Shown piece after piece: positions 1 to 12,500 of a stretch of DNA of 64,000 bases (its first letter is position 1; the number at the start of each line of letters is the position of its first letter). Both the position numbers and the translations under genes were made by a program. Source of the stretch: Otis tarda (lineage: Eukaryota; Chordata; Aves; Otidiformes; Otididae); assembly GCA_026413225.1 (NCBI GenBank), contig CM048552.1:137157053-137221052 (forward strand). Direction: 5' to 3'. The notes below the pieces were generated by a model. That model was not told the origin of the DNA. It ran no database searches and saw only the letters and a list, made by a program, of their open reading frames with translations.

Positions 1-3000
1 CTATCACAATATGACTACTCTGCATCAGGTCTAGAAATGCAGTATCTTCTTCAAGTTTGCTTCTCAAGGGCTAGGAGCAGCCCTTGGAGCTTCTTAGGAG
101 CTTCTTCCCTATGCTTAGGAGAACCTTGGCAGTCTCCTTCTGTCTCATAGCCAAACTCCGCAAATTTACTTTTAAGAAAGTAGGGGGAGAAACAGTCACT
201 GCATGTCCTGCTAGAGCGCAAGAGGAAATACAAAAATACCTATCCCCAAACTATAACAAGCAGTTACCAGAGGTATTTGATAGCTAAAAAGGAGATCAAA
301 ACAGGCTGTGAAATAACATACACTCTAGAGTGTGCCACATAGGCTGAGTGCACATTTGCAGCCCAGAAGTGTTTGGGGACACGCTCTCTGGGTTTATGAA
401 AGCAGAGAAACAACCATGCCCATTGCTCTGAAGCCCTGGAAACGGTACCTTGTTCATGCAATCCACACAAGCAAAGCATGAAGAAGCTAACTCATAACCA
501 CCATACCTCTCTTTCCCACACAACAAAGCTCAGCAACGTCTGACTGGGTGCAAAAACAACTATTACCTCCTTTGAAGGTCAAGCCCCAAAGTAGTCACTC
601 ATATGACAAGCTCCAGAAATGGCTGACATCATTCCTGATGAGAGGAATGATGCTTTAGCAGCATGAGAATCTATTAAATTAAGTAGTTTAGGCACACAGA
701 GTTGGACTCATCCAACTTGACTTCAGCCATCCAAAAGTCCAGTGTCTGGACTGTAAGAACCACCTAGGCTTCCTCTAGAGACAGAGAAAGATGTCTGTAA
801 GGGTGTGTGGCAGGAGAGTGCCTGCTCCTTTAAGGGTACCTGGTCAAGGACCTTTTTCAATGCAGCAAGGGATAAGAAGCAAAGGAGGAAGCCGTGAACA
901 GCATCCAGGGACACAAACCCGGTGCAAAGGATAAGAGAAGCAGTGATGGGAACCAGTCCTGGTCAGTCACGCTAACTGGTGAGCACGTGTGAGAATGGAT
1001 GTTCCAGCGAGGTTGTCTGACTGGGGACCTTGTCAATTGGAAAACTGTGGGAAAAAAGGGGGAAACCAAAAAACAAAGTACACAGAGACACAGACCTGAC
1101 AAAGCAAACATGGAGACGATGTCGAGAAACAAACCTCACCACTCGGAATAATTGAAGGGCTATTAATTGTGTGTGTGTCTGTAGGATACATGCTCAGCTT
1201 TGCTACTGGTTGAACTTGCACATGGGAAGGTGCCAGCCACATCCCCCAGTGTGGGCAGAGACCCCAGGTTCAAGGGCTGGGCTTCAGTGGCCGGGTAGGA
1301 GGGTCCTGGACTGGGGCAGCTGGAGGAGGTGGCTGTGTGCTTCTATGTCACTTGAAGTGTTGCTTTAAAGAGTGATTAATCCCATCCATCCTAAAACATG
1401 TGCCTGGGAAAGAGAGTCTTCCAGAGAGTACCTAGGGTTTGTGATCTGAACGGCAAGCTTAAAAAGACACTAAAAAAAAAAAGTAAGAAAAAAAATGGGA
1501 TCAGGGGTTTTCTAGAACTGACCCTGCAGTGCCTGTAGCTCCTTGAGGAGCACAAGATAACTTTTGCCAGTCACTGGTGAGGCTAATATGCTACTAACAA
1601 CTGCAACCCACTTTCCTCTATCAGGTATGGAAATGGAGATTTCACGAGTAAAGAATTTGGATCTTTGAATCTGTGAGGAAATTTCCCAGTTCTGTAACTG
1701 GAACAGGCAAAGACGCGGCAGATAAGCTTTTAATCAGGTCCGTGCACCCTGCTGCGCTGCTTGGCCCCCTTTATTTATTGCCTTTCTTTTCCCCCTCTCT
1801 CCATTTTCAACTTTTTACTTGAATCCTCTCTATTTAATCTTTTTCCCCAGTGGTGACTTTAGGGCTGTAACAAGCGTGAACGCTCAAGCTTTGTCAGTGT
1901 CTGCTCCTTGCGCTCCAGCCAGTAGGACTTTTTGGACAACACAGACAATATGCTCAGCACAAGCAGCTGAGAGAAGCATTATCTTACAGGCAACCAGCAG
2001 GTCACCATTATGATTCTACAGAAGCCCTTTTAAGTGCAGAAATCCAGTAATCTCCAAGCACCGTGGTGTGTTTGTCTGAAAGAGAACGAAGCACGGGAGT
2101 CACAGCCCTGGGAAGGAAACCAAAGGCAGAGCAGGTGTCCCACGCAGCGCTGCGGAGCACAAACACGCTGCCACAGGACTGAGGCGATTAAAAACGCAGC
2201 GGTTAAGAGGAGTGACAATTGAGAATAGCGGTACTTTGCCAAACAGGTGACGGCATGCACCTACATTTGCTGAGGGAAATGAAAGTCTGAAGGTGGGACG
2301 CTGTGGCTGACACCAGGGAGCGGAAGCTGCAAGTGTACCTTGAGTTCGGTGTCCTGTAAACCGTGACTGAGGACTGGAATGGGGAACTGAAATGACCTGA
2401 AAGGATAAGACCGTGCTATTATTTCGTAACTCTGTGATATTTTGCAGATCATTTACTTCTGCCAACGGATCCCATACAGTGAAGATGGACCTGAAGAAGA
2501 ACGCACAGTTCAGGCTGCTTGCCTGCCTGAGGCAGCCCGCCCTGCTACATAAAGAAACTTCTGAGAACTCTTGTGCTGAAAGCATTGGCAAGTTTTCCCT
2601 AATGCTACAAGAAAACTACTCAACGTGCTAGTTATATCACATTAAAAAAAATAGCTTTTTAAGTATGTTGTCAATGCCCAGCACATGACAGTATTGTGAT
2701 GGATAATGCTAGGCCAGACCACAAGTGTGTAGGATAATTACAATCTCAGCCTCAATCTACCCCAAAAATACGTGCTACGCAGCACATCCAGGGAGAGAAA
2801 AATGTGCTAGAGACCGCAGGGTCATTGGAAGACAAAGAAAACAAACAGACTTTGAACTCTAGGTAGCCTACCAATACCTGGAAATGGCAGCTAGCTGGAT
2901 GATTATCAGCCTTGAAGTTCACTTCAGGTACTATGCTTTTGAAAGCAGAGATGTGATATCAGGTTATGCAAAACTAAATTTTAGTAAATAAAACCTGGCT

Positions 3001-6000
3001 ATAGCACATTTGAACTGAGTACTGCAGAGTGCCCTTCTTATGACCTAGTACTAAGCACCATAAGTATAATTTTCTTTCTCTTTATTTTGCATTTATTTAT
3101 CTCCCCTAACTTTGGCACCTGAAATAATCTCCACAGTTTATTTCAAGATGAACTAGCTTGCCCTGTCTTAAGATGCTTGCAGAGCTGCTTCCAGTTCTGC
3201 CAGCAGAACTCGAGTCTTACACAAATAACTCAGTGGTATATATTTTAATTTAATATACATAAGTTAAGAGTGAATTAATCTTATGCAAAAGTGAATTGTA
3301 GCAGGTGTACTGCAGCAATCCACTCTGACAATGGCAAAAGTATGAGCATTCATGGTGCGAGTTGACTCGTCTACCCTGAGAAGTGTGCATTAGACTTCGG
3401 ACACTAAAATCTAGACCCCTTTCATAGCTGATGAGGGGAAGTAAACTCTATTCAGATGTTACTTATCTGATGTATTTTAAGTATTTACATTAGAATGAGA
3501 CGGATTGTTTCCCAGAAATGCTAATTTTTGTTTACTGATTACAAAGAGATGTCAGAGGTAGACATGCAGTCTCATCAAATAAGTCTGACTCTACCAATTC
3601 CAAAGAAAACATTGCAATAGCATTATAAGCAGGATTAGTAACAAATGCAACTCTTAGCCACTCCTGACACCTGAGCGTCTAAGAGATTTGAATACTCTGA
3701 CAGAGTATATACACTGAGATATACACTGAAAGGTGTTGAACTTGACTGAGTAACTGCTTAACGTATGTATTTTGTCCCTTTGTTCTATGTTTTAGACATC
3801 CTTGCTGTCCCTTCCACTGCTTTTTCAGATACTGATGCAACATAATTTGTGCAAGGCCAAACATTTCCTGCTTAGTCCCCTATTCTTTTCCTAATAATTC
3901 CTGGCATTCCACCAGCTTTTCCTAGGGCAGACATCCAACCTTTTCACTGAGCAGTCTGCTATGACTCCAGGCTATCCTTCACGAGGGGCAGTGGCCAGTT
4001 TGGAGCCTGTCATTCTGTGGTCTCATAGGGACATTTTCCCCATTGCTTTGCCTTTATCAACTTTTAATTACATCTGCCATTTTATTCCCTGCACTGTAGT
4101 AGCCTTCTTCAGCTCTTAACCGTGAGCCCTCATTCTTGCTAACTAGCTTAGTATATCTACGACTGAACGTTTTTGTCAGCGCTCTGCTTTAATAATTGTA
4201 AACAGGTTCTTGCTAAAAATTGAACCAGGAAACAAAGAAATCTGACTGAACTATGTATCTACTGAACTCAGAGGGTTCTAATTAGCAGATTTCCCTGGAA
4301 TTAGACCCATGCCAGACTGCTGCGGTGCTGTAGATGGAGCAAGGTCCTGGCAGGGATCGATTCATAAAACAAGAGAAGTCATAGTGCTAGACTGGCAAAT
4401 GTGCCTCTTGATAGAGGCTCTCCTGGCTGCTACATGACTCTAGATTTCTTCCAGAAACCTTGGGCCAGGTCAACCTGGTGTTCAGTCTCTGATCTCCTAG
4501 ATAGCCATGCTTGGTGCACAATATTCTGAAGACAGAAAAGAAAGAGACCTTGCCCTCCAAACATCGGAGGTGCTGCATGAGAGCAGCTGCAGGTAAGGGT
4601 CAAAAGAGCAAGTCCAAAAAAAAGCCCATGAGGCTTGAAGGCTGTAGGAAGCCAGGTAATTTTTAAGTAATCACTGAACCCTCTTCTGTAAAGAAAGCAA
4701 AGAGGAGATTAGTGCAAACAACCTACGGAAGCCAGGGCGCGAACACAGCGAGCTGCCCAACAGGCTGGGACACACCAACAAGCACAGCAGGGACTGCAGG
4801 TCTCTTCTGTTACATTTACTCCCTTTTTGTTATTTTTTAAAGAACCAGAAGGTAGTAGTAGTATCATATTTAAGGTCATGTTTTTTTTCTGCAGGTCTGA
4901 CAGTGAGTGAACTCATCCTGCGATTGGGACCAGCTGTATGATACACTGCAGCTTGGAGCTAAGTTTTATGGAAGAGCGATAAATTGCATTTACAGTGGAA
5001 ATGCTGACAACCTCTCCGCTTTACAGCACTGTTACGGCATGTGCAAATGCAAAAGCCACAGCTAGAAGAACTCTATCAGTGAACTGACATTCTAGGTATT
5101 ATGTTGACTGACTGATTGGATCTGAAATGTATTTGACATGGCAAGCACAGACCAAAACATCCCATGGTTCAAAGAAGCTGAAAAGTATACTGATGGGAAA
5201 CAACTAGCTGAACAGTCATCAAAGGAAAAGTCTTGGCCCTGGCCTATTGCTACTAGACATGCTAGTTCCATGCTACGCTCTCCTCATCCTGTTTTCTGTT
5301 TTAATTGGACACATTGCACCGAGGCAGGCAGTACATTTTTTAATGCTATTCCAACAAGTTTCAAGTTGCTTTCAACAGATAGCAGTTACTGAGTTACTTC
5401 AACACTTCAAATGTTTCTAGCAGATGAACATTCACGTACATGCTTCCTTCTCTATGCTGGTCTCCTCGAAGACAGCAGCAGGGGGGTTGCTATGTGAAAC
5501 ACAACAGTATGCAGGCAGCAAACCACACCTCTCTTCAGTGACTCTTCTGCTGTAGCATAAGGAAGAAGTGAACCTGGCAAGAGGCTGGGGGAAGAAAGCG
5601 GAAGCCTAAAGGCCAGTTGCAAGTTCCTCAATTCACATTTGTTTGCAGTGACTTTTCCAGGGCATGCAAAGCATCATCTGTTCCATCTCTTCTAAATGTG
5701 GTGTGAGTTAGCTGACACCCAAATCCAGAATAACAGTGCATCGCAGGGCTTTTCTGTGCTCTGGTATCTCTATACGTACAATGATAAAACAGGGGACATC
5801 CTATTCCGGACATAAAGCTTTTGAAGTGACTCATAGTCATTTCAATCATGACTCCATCAGAGTTGAGCACGTTGCTCATCTGAATGATTGGTCAGATCTA
5901 GTTGTGCTCATACGGCATGATGTGACAGTGGGCACTGCACAAACTAAGGAGCATGGGGGCTGTGAAAATCCCTGGGATTCATTTTCCATAGTACCCAATA

Positions 6001-8712
6001 ATGAACAATGTGATCTTACTACTTTACTAACTGGTGATCATCACAAGATCCCTTCGTGCTGATGGACGATTTGCCACTCTCTGTGTACTTAATACCTCTA
6101 TTGACCTTTCCTAGTACCGTATTCTCAAAAGAGTCAAGCATGGTGCCCCAACCTCATGGCCATTAACTGCTCAACACGATCTGTAGAGCAAACACACCTT
6201 ATCTTGAGAGCTGGGTGCTCTGCCAGCATCTGTCCACCCCCCATCCCAAGGGATTTAGACCTAGTTACAGAGATGGATGCAGAGCACTCTCCACCCAGGC
6301 CTCGAATCCAGGCAATTAGGAGGTCAGTGCTGCCTGCAGAGTGAGCTGAAGAAGTCGAGGTTCAGATAACAGGATAAGGCTGAGGGAGAAAGTTCCTAGA
6401 GCTGAGCACAGTTACACCACCTGGCCACAGAAAATGGGCCTGATAGCCCAGCAGGTCAGCAAGCAAGATTATTAACGGAGTGACCTTGAAAGACATGAAT
6501 GAAAAGTACAGAGAGATGATTAACCGAGGCCTTCTGGGGAGAAGGTGGAGAATGAAGTCTGTTTAGCCTGGAGCCAGGAAGGCCAAACAGGAGCTGGATG
6601 TAATTCTCCTTCCACCACCCACCACGTAGGAGAAGATGATCTAGAAATGGAGATGTGGCATCGCACCCTACAGGATATAGGAGGCAGATAAATGGTTAGG
6701 AAACATTGTTCTGAACACGAATGAAGATACGGTTGGGTGCTGATTTGCTTTGTCTTCGGCAAAGGCAAGCAGGCTGAATCACCGGCAATTTAAACAGGCA
6801 GTTTTCTCAAGGTTGAAAAATATCCATGAGCAATTTAAGACTGTTCACCTTAGAAGCCTCAGACTGAGCAAGCCAATCAATTTAATGACCTTCTGTCTTA
6901 ACGACAGTGTTTTAAAAAAAAAAAATATGTTAAAATGGCCTTGGATCAGAGCAAGGTTCAGACTCCTGGAAAAATAAGAAAATGCTGAAGCCAGTTACAG
7001 ACCTTTTTTTGGAAACATAATATGGCACATAAAAAGCGGAGAATAAAGTGGGAAAATACAGCGGGAAGACAGGATATTAAAATTAGCAAATGTCTTTCCT
7101 ACAATTCAAGGACTAATTGCGCAGCCTCCACATACGAGTAAATAGCACTGCAAACCCTCAGCCTCCTGCCACATGAGCGCAGGCAGGCTGCACTATCAGA
7201 AACATCACTGTAAAATACTGCAGTATTTTACTGTACGGCCCCACCACTACATATTAAGGAGTTTCCTCCCATGATAGTGTGGGCAGACTAAATACTGTCC
7301 CATCTTTGATGTGCAGCTTTACCCTGAGTAACCTCTACGGAAAAAATTATAAAGCCGCAGCAGAACTCAAAAAAACACAGGGCACCAGATCACAGGGGAG
7401 AGCGCCCGGGGGGAGAAGGGGAAGGCGGGAGGGAATATTTGGGATAAATGGTGGAAAATTGAGGCACAAAAGACTCCTCCAAACCAAACCACAGCCTCTG
7501 ACCTTCCCTCCTCAACCACCACATGTGCTCATGGGGCAAGTGCAGGAGATAACAGGGTTGGCTGGGACCGCAGGCGAAGGGAGGCACCGAGGGGACATGG
7601 TGCACACCAGCACACCCCAGGAAGTCATTACCAACCATCAGGGCTTCCCAACCCTTCAGCAACAGCTGCATTCCCTCTTTTCCTTTTCTTCTCCTGGGAG
7701 ACCTTGGGTCACCACACTTCTCTTCCCCTGAAAGGCAAACCTCACCTCACCGTCATGCTCCCCACTCCTTCCTGGGACAACGCTCCCTTTAAAACCAGTT
7801 CCTTTTGGTATGAAATACCATGTGTCTGGTTTCTGTTCAAGTTTTCTTGGAAAGTCTGAGCAAAATTAGTTCAGCTGCTGAGTTAGGTCAGAAAGGGAAG
7901 GGGGAAAAAAAAAGAAACCCAGATCTTTCCCTGCGAACTCCAAGTGGAATTTCTGCGCTCACATAACTCAAAAATCAGCTCCATATTAAAAAAAGAAAAA
8001 AAAAGTTAAACTAATGTCTCTGTTTCCAGTGAGTCTTAAAGGTCCCTCCAAAATATAGTTGTTAGTGTAGATGTTGGGGCTGTGGAAAAAGCAGGAGGGA
8101 AGCGTTGCTGGCTCTGAAATATCCACCTGCGTTTCTCAGACTGAGCGGGAACATCTTTATTAAAGATGTCCCTCTGCTAATAGCCCATCAGCTTGGGCAG
8201 ATGAGCCCTCTGGGCCTGCATCAGCCACGCACACCCTTGATTCTTGTAGGAAAGAAGATTTGATTAGGTAAAATTCAGAAAGCCTTCAGCATCTGGGGTA
8301 AGAAACTAAATTTCAGAAGATAAGACAGTCTGGAAATCAGGCTACCAGTGTAGCAGAATATATAGTTTCTATTCATTATTTCCCTCTAGTCCCTTTCCTC
8401 ACAAAAAAAAAAAAAAAGAGGGGGAATTTTCTCCTGTAGCCATGGTTTTTACTGCCACAGAGCTAGAATCCAGGGCTGAAGGGTCAGGCATGTTGTACGG
8501 TTTTCCTCTCCGTGCCACACACGGCTGAGCTTCGCAGCACTGGGTTTAGTTTTCCAGTGCTGCTCTTTGCCTCCTCACTCAGAAAATTATAGGATTGGAG
8601 GGGGCGGGGAAGGGTTTTGGACTGCAGAAAAGGAAAATACATTCAGAAAGAACAGAGTTTCACTGTCATATTCACTTGTATACAGCTACTCCTAAAAAGC
8701 TTTCCCTTTAAA
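1..8712. other. Gene-free flank downstream of WWC3
   Basis: No recognisable exon, RNA gene or transposon. Open frames are short and lack family signatures. A perfect 22-bp palindrome sits at 7210-7231 and an ORF of 108 codons at 5736-6062; both are treated under findings. In human the gene beyond the WWC3 3' end is CLCN4, but no CLCN4 exon was seen here. Confidence 0.6.
7210..7231. repeat. Perfect 22-bp palindrome
   Basis: GTAAAATACTG followed at once by its exact reverse complement, no loop. Intergenic; flanks do not extend the symmetry. Confidence 0.95.
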
Positions 8713-9572
8713 TCATAGAATCGTAGAATTATTCAGGTTGGAAAAGACCATTATGATCATCAAATCCAACTGTTAACCTAGCACTGCCAAGGTCACCACT
8801 AAACCATGTCCCTAAGCACCACATCTACACGTCTTTTAAATGCCTCCAGGGATGGTGACTCCACCACCGTCCTGGGCAGCCTGTTCCAATGCTTGACAAC
8901 CCTTTTAGTGAAGAATTCTTTCCTAATATCCAATCTAAACCTCCCCTGGCACAACTTGAGGCCTTTTCCTCTTGTCCTATCACTAGCTACTTGAGAAAAG
9001 AAACCAACACTCACCTCACTATAACGTCCTTTCAGGTAGTTGTAGAGAGCAATGAGGTCTCCCCTCAGCCTCCTGTTCTCCAGACTAAACAATCCCAGTT
9101 TACAATCTTCATAAAATTTGTTCTCCAGACCTCTCACCAGTTTTGTTACTCTTCTCTGGACATGCTGCAGCACCTCAATGCCTTTCTTGTACCAAAGGGC
9201 CCGAAACCAAACACGTTATACAAGGTGTATCCTCACCAGTGCTGAGTACAGGGCCACAATCACTTCCCTACTCCTGCTGGCCACACTGTTCCTGATACAA
9301 GCCAGGATGCTGTTGGCCTCCTTGGCCACCTGGGCACCCTGCTGGCTCATGTTCAGCCAGCTGTCAACCAGCAGCTCCAGGTCCTTTTCCACTGAGCAGC
9401 TTTCCAGCTGCTCTTCCCCAAGCCTGTAGCGTTGCATAGGGTTGTTGTGACCCAAGTGCAGGACCCAGCACCTGGCCTTGTTGAATCTGGTGCAGTCGAC
9501 CTCAGCCCATCCATCCAGCCTGTCCAGATCCCTCTGCAGAGCCTTCCTACCCTCCCACTGAACTTCATGTCG
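8713..9572 (-). mobile_element. CR1 LINE, 5'-truncated, about 0.86 kb
   Basis: Chicken-repeat-1 family non-LTR retrotransposon on the minus strand, 3' end at about 8713. The end carries the ATCATAGAATC/TAGAAT-type tail and the usual block TTGGAAAAGACC. The C-terminal part of ORF2 is visible: [86 protein letters not shown]. It lies in two open stretches (9216-9455 and 8799-9173) in different frames, so at least one frameshift separates them. The reverse transcriptase catalytic region is absent (5' truncation). Moderately diverged; non-functional. Confidence 0.93.
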
Positions 9573-12500
9573 TCTGAAATGGGATGTTCAATGGCATTAA
9601 ATACACCTCTCACTGAAGACCTTCTTAAGCCTTCAGCTTGAAAAAGAGATGATAAACCTGCAGTAGAAAACCCGTTAATCTGTTCTACCACGTCACTTCT
9701 CATTGTCTGAGTGGAGGCAGTGAGTCATTTTCACACAGATGGAGGGCAATGTTTTCCTGTTGGCAGGGCACTGTTTTTTACCGCTGCATTTGATGACAAT
9801 GGGCTGCACAGTTACAGATGAGTTAACACCACTGAGAGGAAGCTCCCCCACCTGCAAGATGGGGAAACCTTTTCCTTGGGGTGATGTTTGAGAGCAATAC
9901 GTTAAAAGTATTTTAGGAATAGCAGCCTACCATAACTCTGCCAGAGTTTCTCTTTTGGCATTAACGATCAGGTTTTTTTTGGTTCTATTAGACTAGAGAT
10001 GAAGAAATCTGAGAAAACCCCATACCCAATGCATATGTATGCACACATACACACAAACAAATTAGACTCCTACTCTACAACCTAATCCCATTTCACTAAA
10101 TGGAAAAATGAATACACACATACCCCCATCTTGGGCACCCTGGAAACTTCGGCCTGATGGCGAAAGCCAATGGGAAAAGGACTGGTACCTACAGGCACTA
10201 CACCGCTCTTTGAGGGTCAGGTCAGACCTGCGAGAGGCTCACACAACACAGCACTGACCACCAACACTCATGAGATGGCTCTGAGCCATGGGTGAGGTGG
10301 GGGAGCGGGAGCTGCCCACTTCCCCCTGCCCAAGCACTGGGCTGCAGTCGTGATCCCGCTTACTTCCCCCTCCAGCCCAACAAACAACAGCTTCACGATG
10401 GAGCAGCTCCCAGACTGGGGAGGTTGTGGCACTCTGGAGAGCCCGTTTGCTCCAGGCAGATAGGAAGGACCCAATCCCGGGGCAAACGCTCCCTTCAAAC
10501 ACCATCCCCTTCTCCTCCTCCAGTCCTTGTTTAAAGGCCACCAACCAGTACATTTGAAAAGGCACCACCTCTACAATCCCCTATGTCTCCAGGGACTGAG
10601 CGCCCGTGCAGCCACGTGCTGGAGCCAGGACGCAGCACCCAGGTGCTGCCGGGCAGAGAGCCCTCCAGATGGGGATATTTCCAGGGTCACGCTTTTATAC
10701 TAAATAACTGTTAAAGGACTTCAGTCCTTAATTTCTGAGTTGCCCTAGCACACATTTAAGGCTGGCACCTTGTCTTTTGTTGCACAAAAGATGCCTGACT
10801 CAAATCGGGAGACCACGAGAACCACTGCCCCACACATATTTCCACAGGGCGTTCAAATATGATCCAGGATGGAGAGAAAAACCCATTGTAAAATGCACGT
10901 GTGGCAGCCCTGCTGTGCACTTCGCAGAGGCAATGAACCAAGCCACAGTGTGCCTGGTGAGTAAGAGCATGGCTCGACTCGCGTCCAGTGCTGGCGAGAA
11001 TTGACCCAGCCCTGACTTCAGAGGGAGTCAGGAGAACAAACCCAGCATGGGCACCATTAGGATGCCACCATTCCTGCCGTCTCACACAGAGACAGGTTTG
11101 TATTTCTATCGCTGTTGAGGGTCAGTCTTGAAAAAAAAAAAAAACTAGAGGGTCTGTCAGAAAAAAAATAAAATTGAAATTTATTTTTTCTTTTCAGTTT
11201 TGAGAAACTATTGTCCTTTCTTACTTCATTTCAATAACTCATTATATACTTTTTTCCTCCCTTTATTTTCTGATCCTGACAGTACTGCACAGCTGAGCAC
11301 TGAAAACCAGAATTCATCCTTCACTAGGATGTACAACCCACTTCAGCACAGGAGATCCAAAATCTCCCTCAAGAGTGTATGGGTGAACACAGAGAGACCC
11401 TAGGCCTGCCAAATTTTCAGATTTTTCCAGTAGTAACAAAAATTTATTTGAACAAAGAACAGAATTTTCAAGAATAAGAAAACTTCCTGCAGGCTAGGAG
11501 TGAAAAGTCACCTCACTCTGTCTGAGGAAGCTGCAACCGAGTCATCCTCTGTTCTCTGGCAAAGGTGCAGAATTAATTACCAGAATTCTTAAAAAAGCAA
11601 AATAAAAAAGTATCATTTCTATTTTCTGACTAGTATAAGCTCAAAAATAAATGTAGCTCCTGCATTCTAGCATTTGCATTAAAATAATAAAAAGTAATAC
11701 AATATAAATAAAACCCTAAAATACATTTTTAAAGCAATCCAGGAAAAAAAACAAAACAAAACAAAACAAGAAAAACAACCCACACAAGAATCACCATTTT
11801 TTCTCCACAAATGTATGTCTTCATATATTTGTATAGAGTGCATAATTAAACACCCACACCAGGAAAAGAAAACAGACTCTGGACTTTGGTTATGTAAATA
11901 GCAACAGTCCAAAAAAAGCAATTTAGCCTGGATTTTTCAGCCTTTTGGTGACTGGCATTTTATCTAAGGAGTACAAATCTGCTTGTCATCTCATACGTTC
12001 CTTCTGGAAAAGAATTCTTCATGCTTATATTGGACGACAAGCAAAACCTACCTTGCACTACAGCAAATTATGCAGGAAACCTGCCCGACTAGGTACTTTC
12101 GAACCACATCAGCAAAAATGAACAATAAAGGAAAAGCCTCTTTCCCCAAATACATCTACTAACCCCCTAAGCAAGTTAATCCTCATTCCTTTATAAGCTC
12201 AGACACATCTATCTGTACAACAACAACTTCCTTTAGGCATCCAGGGGGAAAGAGGAAAAAAAAAAAAAAAAAAAAAAGGGCAGGGAATGCAAGCAAAACA
12301 GCATTGCTGCTCTCTCTCCACAGGACTGGATGATGATGGCTGCTCGCATACAGAATTCAGCAGGCACCCGAAGGAGCCGTAGCAAAACACAGGGACAAAG
12401 GGCCTTCTTCAGCTTCAAAGCTCCATCTGGCAGCCTTTCTGCTGGAGATGTCAGACGGCAGATCAGCACAGAGCCAGCAGGCAGCCTCTGCACCTGCAAA

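Noticed and set aside
2100-2591. Minus ORF of 163 codons
   Set aside because: No recognisable domain, Cys/Ser-rich chance-like composition, several overlapping frames on both strands. Length alone is not enough.
7279-7731. Plus ORF of 150 codons
   Set aside because: Low-complexity Arg/Gly/Gln composition from purine-rich DNA, no domain and no splice context.
8806-9641. Plus-strand ORFs
   Set aside because: Shadows of the minus-strand CR1.
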